Source of the DNA: Akkermansia muciniphila
GTDB lineage: Bacteria; Verrucomicrobiota; Verrucomicrobiia; Methylacidiphilales; CAMAQI01
Assembly: GCA_945883905.1 (NCBI GenBank)
Contig: CAMCYL010000017.1
Coordinates: 1-38,463 of the forward strand
Length of the DNA: 38,463 nucleotides
Direction: 5' to 3'
Positions 8,825 to 17,180 of the stretch are shown here, piece after piece. A program made the translations under genes and the position numbers. The first letter of the stretch is position 1. Each line of letters starts with the position of its first letter. Under the pieces are notes generated by a model. It was given only the letters and a program-made list of their open reading frames with translations. It did no database searches and was not told where the DNA came from.

Positions 8825-8983
8825 TCACTCTTGTTCAACCTCTTCCGTCCAATGCGTACGATAATATTGTCGGGATTTTCTCCGTTCATATCGATGTTGA
8901 AGTGTTTTTCGAGGTCGATGATCCATCGCACGATTTGAGATTTTTATAGGCGAGGTCTGATCGTAGAGCATAGTCTTCATCAT
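8825..8983 (-). CDS. Small basic protein of 52 residues, unknown function
   Basis: On the minus strand, ATGATGAAGACTATG opens a 52-codon frame ending in TGA. It is preceded by AAAAGGAGAATGTT, which contains a near-consensus AGGAG ribosome binding site, in contrast to most genes in this window. The product begins MMKTMLYDQTSPIK, is rich in Arg, Lys, His and Tyr in its middle (RRKSRQYYRTHW), and ends in an acidic tail (TEEVEQE). It has no membrane helix or signal peptide. I do not recognise the family. The strong ribosome binding site and clean frame argue for a real gene, but its short length leaves doubt. Confidence 0.5.
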   Translation of the reverse strand: MMKTMLYDQTSPIKISNRAMDHRPRKTLQHRYERRKSRQYYRTHWTEEVEQE

Positions 8984-9147
8984 AACATTCTCCTTTTAAT
9001 CACTTTGGCCTTGCCTTGATCGGGCTTGGCGCTTCCTCAGAAAAGCATAAACCATGCCATTGAGAGGATGAAATAACTGTTATCCAATTTTCTTTTTTTT
9101 CAAATGAATTTTATTGGATCCTCCCCGTTTTCATTTAATGATATCTA

Positions 9148-9627
9148 ATGATATCTCTCCAAAAAACCTTTTCTCATTCTCTACTTTTCTATTTTCTTAC
9201 ATTTTTCCCCTCTTTAATCGCAAATTCGATCCCCTATTCTCCCTCCGATTTTGAAGCTCACTTTCTCGATCAACTCAATCATCTCCGATCTATCGAAAAA
9301 CTCCCCACCCTCTCGATCGATCCTCAGCTCCAACTCCTCTCAAAAGAATGGTCCGTCCATCTCGCTCAGGAACAAAAAGCTTTTCATCGTTCCTCCTCCT
9401 CTCTCCTCGAATTCTGCAAAAAAGAATCCTTCTCACTCCTCAGTGAAAACCTCCATAACTCCCCTCAAGGAAACGCTCCGGCCTACGTGCTCAAACGATG
9501 GATGAACAGCTCCGTCCATCGTAAAAACCTGCTCCAATCCAAAATCACTCAGATGGGAATCTCCCTGACTCAGGGAACCGATGGAGTTTGGTACGTCGTC
9601 TGGAATGGCGGGGCTAAAATCCCATGA
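9148..9627 (+). CDS. Secreted CAP-domain (SCP/PR1-like) protein
   Basis: The 159-residue product has an N-terminal signal peptide (about 1-25, hydrophobic LLFYFLTFFPSLIANS) and then a CAP domain. Family marks are FLDQLNHLRSIEKLPTLSID, LLSKEWSVHLAQEQ, the first cavity His in AFHRSS, SENLH, and the second His in WMNSSVHRKNLLQ with the end GVWYVVWNGG. Bacterial CAP proteins are exported, and their function is mostly unknown; some are linked to cell-wall or lipid binding. Its TGA overlaps the ATG of the SNF2 helicase gene (ATGA), implying translational coupling to a cytoplasmic protein with no obvious shared role. Confidence 0.85.
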   Translation: MISLQKTFSHSLLFYFLTFFPSLIANSIPYSPSDFEAHFLDQLNHLRSIEKLPTLSIDPQLQLLSKEWSVHLAQEQKAFHRSSSSLLEFCKKESFSLLSENLHNSPQGNAPAYVLKRWMNSSVHRKNLLQSKITQMGISLTQGTDGVWYVVWNGGAKIP

Positions 9628-12600
9628 TCACCTCAAAATGGCTCCTTGAAATAGCGGGCTGGAAAACCTTCGATCAGGGGAAAAAACTCTTTTCCCTCGG
9701 AGCCGCAGGACAGGTCAAATTTGAGAATTCATTTCTGACTGGAGTCGTTCTCGATAAATCCAAAAAATGGAAACCACGACTAAAAATCGGAAATAACTCC
9801 ACTGAAGTCCTGAATCTTTGCGATTGCCCTGCCGCAAGACAAACCGGACTGATTTGCCCCCATGTCGTTGCGGCGGCACTTCATTTTGAGAAACTAGAAG
9901 GCTTCCGAAAGGAACCCCCTCCAGAAGTGCTTAAAGTCCTCCCAGAGATTCAATTCACCATGAACCCTTGGATTCCCGTTCAACCCACCGATGAGCGAGG
10001 GGATTGGACGATCGAGTTTCACCTCCTTCATCCGATCGAAAAACAGTTCTCCTTAAATCCCTTTCCGATTGAAATCCGAGCGGTTGTTCCCTCCTTTAAA
10101 TCGATCCCCCTCCACCAACTCCCTCCTCAAAACCTCCCTTTTCAAATTCCCCAAGAGGAAATTGATTGGCTCGATTGGCTCGCCAACTATCGAGATCCCC
10201 AGAGGAAATCCCAGGTCTTGATTCCGCATTCGCATCTCATGCCTTTCCTGCTTCGTTGTACCGAAAAAAAACAGCTCCACTTTCAAAATCAAATTTTCGA
10301 GTTAGGGACCTCGAATCACCGTTATCAAATTTCTGGAAAATTCTCCCCCTCCGGCGATCTCACCCTCCACTTCAAAGCCTTCTCCCCTTTTCCTCTTCTC
10401 ATCCGGTGCCAGGAGGGTTATTGGTATCTCGAAAATCAAACCATCCTCTTCCAGCCGTTACTCATCGAACCGTATCGTCAACACCTCAACTCCTTTTGTC
10501 AAATCCCTCGAAATCAAATCGGTTCTTTTTTATTTCATGATCTTCCCCGAATGGAGGCATACACCGAAAACGAAATCCCCATCGAATCACTCAATCTCTC
10601 CCATCCAACCCCTCAGCTTGTAATCAAAATCGAAGGTGGATTTCGGGGACTTCAACTTCAAGCCTATGTTCGCTACGACTCTCATCAAATTCCGATCACC
10701 GAAAAATCCCTTTATCCCTCCCTTCGAGAAGATTGGATTCCTGATCCCTCCCACCCCTTTCACTATCTTCATCGTGATTTTAATTTTGAAAAAAAATGGA
10801 TCAAAGAGTTCCTTCGCCTTGGATTTCTCCCCACCTCCACAGACCCCTCTCAATTCAATACAGTCTCCCCCAAAGAAATTGAGAAAATTCTCTCCCACCA
10901 TCTCAGTGAATGGAAAAAGGAGCACCTTGTTACTTTAGGAGATCGACTCGAAAAACTCCTCGAAACAACCGAAATGATTTCTCCAGAAATCACAATCTTT
11001 CCCAATCAAAATGGCTGGCTTTCGGTCGAAATTCAATTTCAAGACTCCTCAGGCAAAAACAAGCTCGATCCCTCCCAAGTTCAACAACTTCTTCAAAAGA
11101 ACGAATCTCAAATCACACTCAAAAATGGACGTCGTGCCTTAGTGCCCACCGATCTCATTCAACAATTTCAAGAGACCATTCGAGACTGCCAAGTGGAATC
11201 TCACCCCCAGGGCTTTCGAATTAAAAACGAGTACGCACCCTCTCTGCATCTCGCCCTTCAACAAAATCAATGGAAGGTCTCCAGTCGCTCGATTTGGACC
11301 CCTCCTCCATCGATTCAAGAATTAAAAAAAATCCCTCTTACTCGCCCCTTCAAATCGCTTTTGCGTCCCTACCAAACCGAAGGGGTTCAATGGCTTTCCT
11401 ATCTGCAATCAAATCAATTCGGAGGTATCCTAGCGGATGAGATGGGCCTTGGAAAAACGGTTCAAACCCTTGCCTTTCTCGACTATCATCTCAGTCACTC
11501 CCCAACGCCTAAACCCTCACTCGTCATCGCGCCCACTTCACTGCTCTGGAATTGGAAAGCAGAAGCGGAGCGTTTCGCTCCCCATCTCAAAGTATTAGTG
11601 ATTGAAGGGGATCAACGAGCTCCCCTTCTTGCTCAAATTGCTCAAAAACAACTCATTATCACCTCTTACGCTTTACTGAGACGAGATATCGAAACTTATT
11701 CGAACATCGATTTTGAACTCCTTTTTCTCGATGAAGCACAACATATCAAGAATCGACAAAGTCAAAATGCGCAGTCAGCAAAAGAGATCAAGGCACTCCA
11801 CCGTTTTGTTCTTACGGGAACACCAATGGAAAACTCCGTTTCTGATCTTTGGTCGATCTTCGACTTTCTCATGCCCGGCTATCTCGGTCCTGCACGTGAA
11901 TTTAAAGAACGATATGAAACTCCGATTACAAAACACGACGATTTCTCCGCTCTTGAGCGACTTCGCCACCGAATCGCCCCCTTTATTTTGCGACGAACTA
12001 AAAAAGAGGTCGCCAAAGATCTTCCAGAAAAAATCGAACAACTGATCTATTGTGATCTTACCCCTGAACAAACCACAGTTTACCAGGCCATCCTCGAAGA
12101 GTCACGCCGTCAGGTCGATCTCGCAATCTCCAAAAACGGCGAGGAAAAAAGTCGATTTGCTCTCTTTAGCGCCCTGACTCGGCTTCGACAAACCTGTTGC
12201 CATCTAGGCCTTCTCCCCAAACTAGAGGGTAAAACATGGAAAACTCCCTCGAGTAAATTTCTTGCCCTCGAAGAAATCATCGAAGAATCCCGAGATGGTG
12301 GACATCGAGTCCTGATCTTCAGCCAATTCGTTAAACTCCTTCAACTTTTGCGGACCCCCCTCGATCAATCTAAAATTGCTTACTGCTACCTCGACGGTCA
12401 AAGTGAAGATCGGCAGGAACAGGTAGAAAAATTCCAATCGACCCCAGATATCCCCCTTTTTCTCATTAGCTTAAAAGCAGGGGGAACAGGACTCAACCTG
12501 ACCGCAGCCGATACCGTCGTTTTTCTCGATCCTTGGTGGAATCCCGCCGTGGAATCCCAAGCCATCGGGCGAGCTCATCGAATTGGTCAAAAACAGATCG

Positions 12601-12755
12601 TCACCAGTCTCAAACTCCTCACTCGCAACACCGTTGAGGAAAAGATCCTCCAACTTCAAAACCGAAAAAAAGAATGGATCGACCAAACCCTCACAGACGA
12701 CAATGCCCTCCTTCAATCACTCAATATCCAAGATCTGCGCTCTCTACTGGAATAG
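9624..12755 (+). CDS. SWIM-domain SNF2-family helicase
   Basis: The 1043-residue protein has an N-terminal SWIM zinc finger (about 64-88, CDCPAARQTGLICPHVV), a long unassigned middle, and a C-terminal SNF2/RapA-type ATPase from about residue 580. Motifs are Walker A DEMGLGKT near 605, SLVIAPTSLLWNW, the DEAQ box in LLFLDEAQHIKN, LTGTPMEN, VLIFSQF, and helicase motifs V-VI in SLKAGGTGLNLTAAD and QAIGRAHRIGQ. Such bacterial SNF2 proteins are DNA translocases thought to remodel protein-DNA or RNA polymerase complexes. The middle region may be an HEPN- or DUF-type bacterial SNF2 accessory domain, but I cannot name it. The gene starts inside the CAP gene's stop codon. Confidence 0.92.
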   Translation: MITSKWLLEIAGWKTFDQGKKLFSLGAAGQVKFENSFLTGVVLDKSKKWKPRLKIGNNSTEVLNLCDCPAARQTGLICPHVVAAALHFEKLEGFRKEPPPEVLKVLPEIQFTMNPWIPVQPTDERGDWTIEFHLLHPIEKQFSLNPFPIEIRAVVPSFKSIPLHQLPPQNLPFQIPQEEIDWLDWLANYRDPQRKSQVLIPHSHLMPFLLRCTEKKQLHFQNQIFELGTSNHRYQISGKFSPSGDLTLHFKAFSPFPLLIRCQEGYWYLENQTILFQPLLIEPYRQHLNSFCQIPRNQIGSFLFHDLPRMEAYTENEIPIESLNLSHPTPQLVIKIEGGFRGLQLQAYVRYDSHQIPITEKSLYPSLREDWIPDPSHPFHYLHRDFNFEKKWIKEFLRLGFLPTSTDPSQFNTVSPKEIEKILSHHLSEWKKEHLVTLGDRLEKLLETTEMISPEITIFPNQNGWLSVEIQFQDSSGKNKLDPSQVQQLLQKNESQITLKNGRRALVPTDLIQQFQETIRDCQVESHPQGFRIKNEYAPSLHLALQQNQWKVSSRSIWTPPPSIQELKKIPLTRPFKSLLRPYQTEGVQWLSYLQSNQFGGILADEMGLGKTVQTLAFLDYHLSHSPTPKPSLVIAPTSLLWNWKAEAERFAPHLKVLVIEGDQRAPLLAQIAQKQLIITSYALLRRDIETYSNIDFELLFLDEAQHIKNRQSQNAQSAKEIKALHRFVLTGTPMENSVSDLWSIFDFLMPGYLGPAREFKERYETPITKHDDFSALERLRHRIAPFILRRTKKEVAKDLPEKIEQLIYCDLTPEQTTVYQAILEESRRQVDLAISKNGEEKSRFALFSALTRLRQTCCHLGLLPKLEGKTWKTPSSKFLALEEIIEESRDGGHRVLIFSQFVKLLQLLRTPLDQSKIAYCYLDGQSEDRQEQVEKFQSTPDIPLFLISLKAGGTGLNLTAADTVVFLDPWWNPAVESQAIGRAHRIGQKQIVTSLKLLTRNTVEEKILQLQNRKKEWIDQTLTDDNALLQSLNIQDLRSLLE

Positions 12756-12838
12756 CTCGACCGTTATTTTCAAAGTTATAACTTTTACAACTCACTATCG
12801 CTGTTTTAAATAGAGATATTTTTACTTAATTTTGTTCT

Positions 12839-12870
12839 GGCTATTTTTAAAGCAGTTGATAGAAATAGCC
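12839..12870 (+). promoter_or_regulatory. Inverted repeat abutting a start codon
   Basis: GGCTATTT at 12839-12846 and AAATAGCC at 12863-12870 are perfect inverted copies separated by 16 bases, and the second arm ends at the base before the ATG. No Shine-Dalgarno sequence is present. In RNA the hairpin would hold the start region closed, so it may regulate translation; it could equally be a DNA operator. Confidence 0.35.
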
Positions 12871-13476
12871 ATGCTAAAGATCGTTATTGATTCTGTACCG
12901 GTACAACTCGATTTACCAAACGACGCCTCCTTTGCAACGATTTGCGCTGAGGCAATGAAGCATCTCTTGAAAGACTATCGAGCGATATCACAGTGTAAAC
13001 TCGATGGAAAGGTCGTCGTCGAGCCGGATAAAGTTGACTCCCTACTTTCCAAATTTACTCTTCTCGAAATTGAATCACGCCCTCTTAAAGAGATTTTAAT
13101 TGATTCTCTTCAACAACATATTCTTGATTTTAAGCACCTTGAACAATCGACTGAACAACTCGTCACCGATTGCCTGCTCGCAGAGCCTCAAGAAATCGTC
13201 GATCAATGGTCAAAAATCTGCGATATCACAAAAAAGAAACTGTCGATCGTTCCCACCCTCGCCCCCATTCTTGATGAAAAACAGCTTGAAGCTCAAATGG
13301 AACCGCTTTTTAATGAGCTTAATAAAATCATGTCTGAAGCCTCTGCCTCTTTCTCGACTGCTGATGTAGTCTCTTTTTCCGATACCCTTGAGAATAATTT
13401 TATTCCTTGGATTCAAAAATTCCGTACCGTCATTCAAACCGCTCAAACGGAAGTCGAAAAACTCAAAACCGAGTAA
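12871..13476 (+). CDS. Unknown protein encoded with fliS; beta-grasp-like N-terminus
   Basis: The 201-residue product is not one I can name. Its first 75 residues (KIVIDSVPVQLDLP, then AISQCKLDGKVVVEPDK and LLEIESRPLKEIL) have the alternation of short strands and one helix expected of a ubiquitin-like beta-grasp fold. The rest is helical and acidic, without membrane segments. The gene stops four bases before fliS, so it is probably in the same transcript and may have a role in flagellar assembly or filament secretion. I use the ATG at 12871 instead of an upstream TTG at 12832, because the protein's natural first strand begins there. Confidence 0.7.
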   Translation: MLKIVIDSVPVQLDLPNDASFATICAEAMKHLLKDYRAISQCKLDGKVVVEPDKVDSLLSKFTLLEIESRPLKEILIDSLQQHILDFKHLEQSTEQLVTDCLLAEPQEIVDQWSKICDITKKKLSIVPTLAPILDEKQLEAQMEPLFNELNKIMSEASASFSTADVVSFSDTLENNFIPWIQKFRTVIQTAQTEVEKLKTE

Positions 13477-13480
13477 CCCT

Positions 13481-13876
13481 ATGGATCCAAAATCTGCCTA
13501 TCTTAAAGGTCAAATAGAGACCTCCTCTCCTGCTCAACAAGTCGTGATGCTTTACGATGGACTGATTCGTTTCTGTAACGAAGCCAAATCCCATCTCTCA
13601 GGCGATAACGGAGATCAACTCGAAGCCGGAGCAAAAGCGGTTAAACGTGCAACCGATATCCTCACCGAACTCAATAGCTCCTTGAAACATGATATATTTC
13701 CCGAACTCTGCACACAACTCAGCAATCTCTATCTGTTTTTTACTGAACAGCTCTCAAAATCGGTCCGAGATAACTCCGCAAAACCGATCCAAGAGATTCT
13801 GCCCATGATTGAAAATCTTCGAGATTCTTGGCAGAAAGCGGAAGATCAATTTCAATCCACCAATAAAGGGACATAG
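13481..13876 (+). CDS. fliS: Flagellar secretion chaperone FliS
   Basis: The 131-residue protein matches FliS, the cytoplasmic chaperone that binds the C-terminus of flagellin and prevents early polymerisation before export. The N-terminus AYLKGQIETSSPAQQVVMLY followed by DGLIRFCNEA is the family signature. The remaining helices (ATDILTELNSSL, LSNLYLFFTEQL) and length (usually 120-135) also fit. It starts four bases after the unknown upstream gene. No flagellin, FliD or other flagellar gene is in the window, so the gene pair stands apart from the main flagellar cluster. The ATG at 13481 is preferred over upstream codons that overlap the previous gene. Confidence 0.9.
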   Translation: MDPKSAYLKGQIETSSPAQQVVMLYDGLIRFCNEAKSHLSGDNGDQLEAGAKAVKRATDILTELNSSLKHDIFPELCTQLSNLYLFFTEQLSKSVRDNSAKPIQEILPMIENLRDSWQKAEDQFQSTNKGT

Positions 13877-13931
13877 GTTCTCTCCATACCTTCCCTTTTT
13901 CCGAAAACTTAATCCAATTAGAGTCCTCAAT

Positions 13932-13962
13932 CTTGCGAACGCAAGGGGGTCCCTATCCCCTC
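13932..13962. terminator. Two hairpins between convergent genes
   Basis: CTTGC-GAAC-GCAAG at 13932-13945 is followed at once by a GGGG/CCCC stem. They lie between the fliS stop and the transporter stop, the expected place for a two-way terminator, though no T-run follows. Confidence 0.35.
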
Positions 13963-13980
13963 GTTGTTCAGTGAGATCGA

Positions 13981-15600
13981 TTAAACCAATATCAATTGAG
14001 TCAGAACAATTTTTAAAATAGTCGCTACCGGAAAAGTAATCGCATAAGCCATCATGACCGCCGCGATATCCGATTTCCCCTCAAGATACCCCACTCCTGT
14101 AGGTTGTGTCTGCAAGGCACAAATATAACCTAATGATCGATCAATATCGGTAAGATTTAAAAACCTTAATATAAACATAAAGAGGATATGAGTCCCAAAA
14201 ACAATCATCAAACTTGTAGAAATTAAATTGACCCCATAAATCTGAATAAACTCAAATAAATGACTTCCACAATTAAGAGCAACGCCTCCTAAGAAGATAA
14301 GCACTCCAAAGTTGCGAATGGTCATATTGTGAGAGGGAGGGATTCTCCAAAGAATCGATCCTGTTTTCCCTAAATGTCCTAACAACAATCCCGCAATTAA
14401 TGGACCTCCACCCAATCCCAAGCTCCACTGAATAGAAAAAGCCTCAAAAGAGATATTCGACAGAATAATTCCAATCGCAATTCCGATCGAAAAACTTAAA
14501 AATCCAATTTCACAAAGCGTTTTCATCGAATCTCCAAACAATTTTTTTACTTTTTCAAAAGCATGACAGGGAGAGATGACCCGAATCCGATCTCCCAGTT
14601 CTAAAATTGTTTTTGTATCGAAAAAAATCTCTTGATCCCCCCGTTTTAGATGAGAAATACAACAAGAATATTCGTGCAATTTTAACTCTTCAATCGATGA
14701 TCCTGCTAGTTGGGAGTTTGAAACGACAAGCCAAGTCACCTCAAATCCTTCTATGTTCGACTGTAATGAAGATTCAGATCGCTTAATTCCTGCGCTAAGT
14801 TGAGACTCAAGCACTATAGATTGCCCAATAATCACTAAGCGCATATGAGGAGTCAATAAGAGATCAGGAGCTGCAATCGCCGAAGAGTTCATCGACGTTG
14901 TTTGATAGCGAGAAACAATCAATTGCCTCCCTTGAATCCAACTTTGAAGAGTCGGAAATTGATTATAATCAAATGAACTCTCTAATTCAACCGTCATCAC
15001 TTCCCAATTCGATTGAACAGGACAAGCAATCGCTCTCTGATTTCCTCTTCTAAAATTAAGATAGAACTGCAAAACGATTAAAATCGCAATACTTCCAATC
15101 ACATAAGCCACGGTGTATCCAGCAATGACTTGTTGAACCTCTGCCGAATGAGGTGACCCAGACTGACGCGTCACTATTTCAATCGCTGGCGGAAGCGAAG
15201 GAGTACTCGTAAGGGCTCCCGCAAAAATTCCTGCAGCAAGTCCCGGAGAAACCCATTTTTGTAAAATTAAAACATAAATCACTGACCCTGTAAGAAGCAG
15301 TGTAAGTATCATCGCAAGAGAAACTCTCCACCCCTCTTGTTTAAAGTTTTTAATAAAAAAAGGACCTGCCTCCAAGCCAACACCATAGACAAAAAGAACG
15401 ATTCCAAGTTGTAAAAACTCATCCGGAATTCTTACGGGGCTAAAAAATGCTCCATAGAGCACTCCAATAAAAAGAACTCCCGAAATCCCCACTCGAATCC
15501 CCCCTGGAAATCGTACTCGCCCCAATAAATAACCGAGACCTATCACGGTAAATAATACAAACAAGACCGAAGTCGTAAAAATTTCTGAGGAAAATCTCAT
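13981..15600 (-). CDS. AspT/YbjL/YidE-type transporter with two TrkA-C domains
   Basis: The 539-residue protein has the layout of the aspartate:alanine exchanger (AAE) family. There are about five or six N-terminal helices, two soluble RCK_C (TrkA-C) domains between about 200 and 355, and about five more helices. Marks are RFPGGIRVGISGVLFIGVLYG, LFVYGVGLEAGPFF and GALTSTPSLPPAIEIVT, the conserved repeat motif, with its partner near FLGGVALNCGSHLFE. AspT exchanges aspartate for alanine; YbjL and YidE relatives are poorly characterised. The substrate cannot be assigned here. It is the last gene of the minus-strand envelope cluster, 51 bases after ubiD. Confidence 0.85.
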   Translation of the reverse strand: MRFSSEIFTTSVLFVLFTVIGLGYLLGRVRFPGGIRVGISGVLFIGVLYGAFFSPVRIPDEFLQLGIVLFVYGVGLEAGPFFIKNFKQEGWRVSLAMILTLLLTGSVIYVLILQKWVSPGLAAGIFAGALTSTPSLPPAIEIVTRQSGSPHSAEVQQVIAGYTVAYVIGSIAILIVLQFYLNFRRGNQRAIACPVQSNWEVMTVELESSFDYNQFPTLQSWIQGRQLIVSRYQTTSMNSSAIAAPDLLLTPHMRLVIIGQSIVLESQLSAGIKRSESSLQSNIEGFEVTWLVVSNSQLAGSSIEELKLHEYSCCISHLKRGDQEIFFDTKTILELGDRIRVISPCHAFEKVKKLFGDSMKTLCEIGFLSFSIGIAIGIILSNISFEAFSIQWSLGLGGGPLIAGLLLGHLGKTGSILWRIPPSHNMTIRNFGVLIFLGGVALNCGSHLFEFIQIYGVNLISTSLMIVFGTHILFMFILRFLNLTDIDRSLGYICALQTQPTGVGYLEGKSDIAAVMMAYAITFPVATILKIVLTQLILV

Positions 15601-15651
15601 TCGATTAATGAAGCATATCCTTGAGGATAGAAAAGAAAAAGGACTAAACCT

Positions 15652-17130
15652 CTACAAATCCGATCCCACTTTCTGTCGAACAGCCTCGATAATCTCTTGA
15701 GGAATCGACATCTCTTCAGGCCACCCCCGCTTGTAACCCTCTCCTGGAAGTTTTTTTGTCGCATCAATCCCCATATGAGACCCGATATTCGGCTCCGTCG
15801 TCGCATGATCAAGACTATCACACGGCGCTTTTGTAAAAATCGTATCTCTCTGTGGATCTATATTGGCACAAAGATAAAAAAGAACCTCACTTGTATTGTG
15901 AACATCAACGTGAGCATCCACAACAACAATGATCTTCGAAAACATCATCTGCCCCATTCCCCATAATCCATTCATGATTTTAAAGGCCTGATAGGGATAT
16001 TGTTTCTTAATACTCACAAAAACTAAATTATGAAATACCCCTTCCGCGGGTAACGCCAGATCGACAATCTCCGGAAAATTCATTTTTAAAATCGGTTTGA
16101 AAATCAAAACGCTTGCCCATCCTAGATAAAGATCTTCCATCGGCGGCTTCCCGACGATAGTCGCAGGATAAACCGCATCGGCTCGGTGAGTAATACAGGT
16201 CACATGAAATGCAGAATATCGATCCACCGGAGTATAAAACCCCGTATGATCACCAAAAGGCCCTTCCTCTCGCAACGGTTCTGTCGGATCAATATAGCCC
16301 TCAATAACAATATCTGAATTCGCTGGAACCTCGAGATCAATGGTCTCACATCGAATCAAAGGGACTGATTTTTTCCTTAAAAATCCAGAAAGGAGCACTT
16401 CATCTAATCCATCCGGCATCGGAGCGGTCGCGGCAAAGGTCATGACTGGATCCCCTCCCAAGCAAACTGCCACTGGCATCCGCTTCCCCTCTTCAAAGTA
16501 TCGTCGACCATGTCGCGCCGCTACTTTATGAAGCTGCCAATGCATCCCCGTCGTCTTACCATCAAAAACCTGCATCCGATACATCCCAATATTGCGTTCG
16601 CCAGTATCTGGATCAACGGTGTAAACGTTCGGCAATGTAATAAAGGGACCTCCATCCTGCGGCCAACATTTCAACACCGGAAGATCCTTTAAGCTAAAGT
16701 TTTCTGACCCAGGATCAATTCGATGAATCACCTCCTTACAAGCCCCGGTCTTCACTCGATTCGGACGCGCATGGATGACATCAATCCCATTCTTCAAAAG
16801 CTCCCACGCTTCAAAAAGATTCTTTGGAGGCTTCGCCTTCATTAAATAGCCCATTTGATCGCTCACCTCTTGAACACTCTTTGCCTCTAAGCAAAGTGCC
16901 ATTCGCCTCCAAGAACCAAAGGCATTGATTAAAACCGGAAATTTTGAAATCGATCCATCCGCTAAAATCGGCTTCTCGATCAACAAAGCCTTTCCTCCAC
17001 CCTCCTTTTTCATCTCCCGATCCGCAACGACAGTGATCTCTAAATCAACCTTCAACGGAACTGTAATTCGACAGAGCTCTCCTTGCTCCTCAAGAGTTTG
17101 AATAAAATCAGACATTGAATCGTAAGCCAT
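15652..17130 (-). CDS. UbiD-family decarboxylase
   Basis: The 492-residue protein is a UbiD-type prenylated-FMN-dependent decarboxylase, which removes a carboxyl group from an aromatic ring in ubiquinone or menaquinone synthesis. Visible marks are NIGMYRMQVFDGKTTGMHWQ, VAVCLGGDPVMTFAATAPMP and the EGPFGDHTGFYTP segment around the metal and cofactor site. Length is normal (about 490). The TGMHWQLHK form resembles decarboxylases of the futalosine menaquinone route (MqnL-like) more than E. coli UbiD, but that is from memory and uncertain. No ubiX flavin prenyltransferase gene is in the window. The gene sits 50 bases after the epimerase gene. Confidence 0.88.
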   Translation of the reverse strand: MAYDSMSDFIQTLEEQGELCRITVPLKVDLEITVVADREMKKEGGGKALLIEKPILADGSISKFPVLINAFGSWRRMALCLEAKSVQEVSDQMGYLMKAKPPKNLFEAWELLKNGIDVIHARPNRVKTGACKEVIHRIDPGSENFSLKDLPVLKCWPQDGGPFITLPNVYTVDPDTGERNIGMYRMQVFDGKTTGMHWQLHKVAARHGRRYFEEGKRMPVAVCLGGDPVMTFAATAPMPDGLDEVLLSGFLRKKSVPLIRCETIDLEVPANSDIVIEGYIDPTEPLREEGPFGDHTGFYTPVDRYSAFHVTCITHRADAVYPATIVGKPPMEDLYLGWASVLIFKPILKMNFPEIVDLALPAEGVFHNLVFVSIKKQYPYQAFKIMNGLWGMGQMMFSKIIVVVDAHVDVHNTSEVLFYLCANIDPQRDTIFTKAPCDSLDHATTEPNIGSHMGIDATKKLPGEGYKRGWPEEMSIPQEIIEAVRQKVGSDL

Positions 17131-17180
17131 ATCCTGAAGCTAACGAATATTCTTGATTTGCAAAAATAAAAAAATGATCT

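Larger units (their letters stand above)
8765..9147. other. Intergenic gap with one small minus-strand gene
   Basis: This 383-base gap separates the acyltransferase and CAP genes. It holds the 52-codon minus-strand gene at 8825-8983. It also has an inverted repeat ATCCAAT/ATTGGAT (9082-9088 and 9113-9119) around a T-rich spacer just before the CAP gene, which could be an operator or part of a promoter. A 10-bp tandem duplication, AATGATATCT, abuts the CAP start. Confidence 0.4.

Noticed and set aside
12755-12838. A possible flagellar (sigma-28) promoter before the fliS pair
   Set aside because: CAAAGTT and a later ATCGCTG do not have the right spacing or a GCCGATAA-like core.
12832-12870. 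TTG start for the gene before fliS
   Set aside because: It adds 13 residues that coincide with an inverted repeat, and the ATG at 12871 begins the first predicted strand.
15597-15821. A 74-codon open frame overlapping the end of ubiD
   Set aside because: It lies in another frame of the clear ubiD gene and is Arg/Leu-rich without any family marks.
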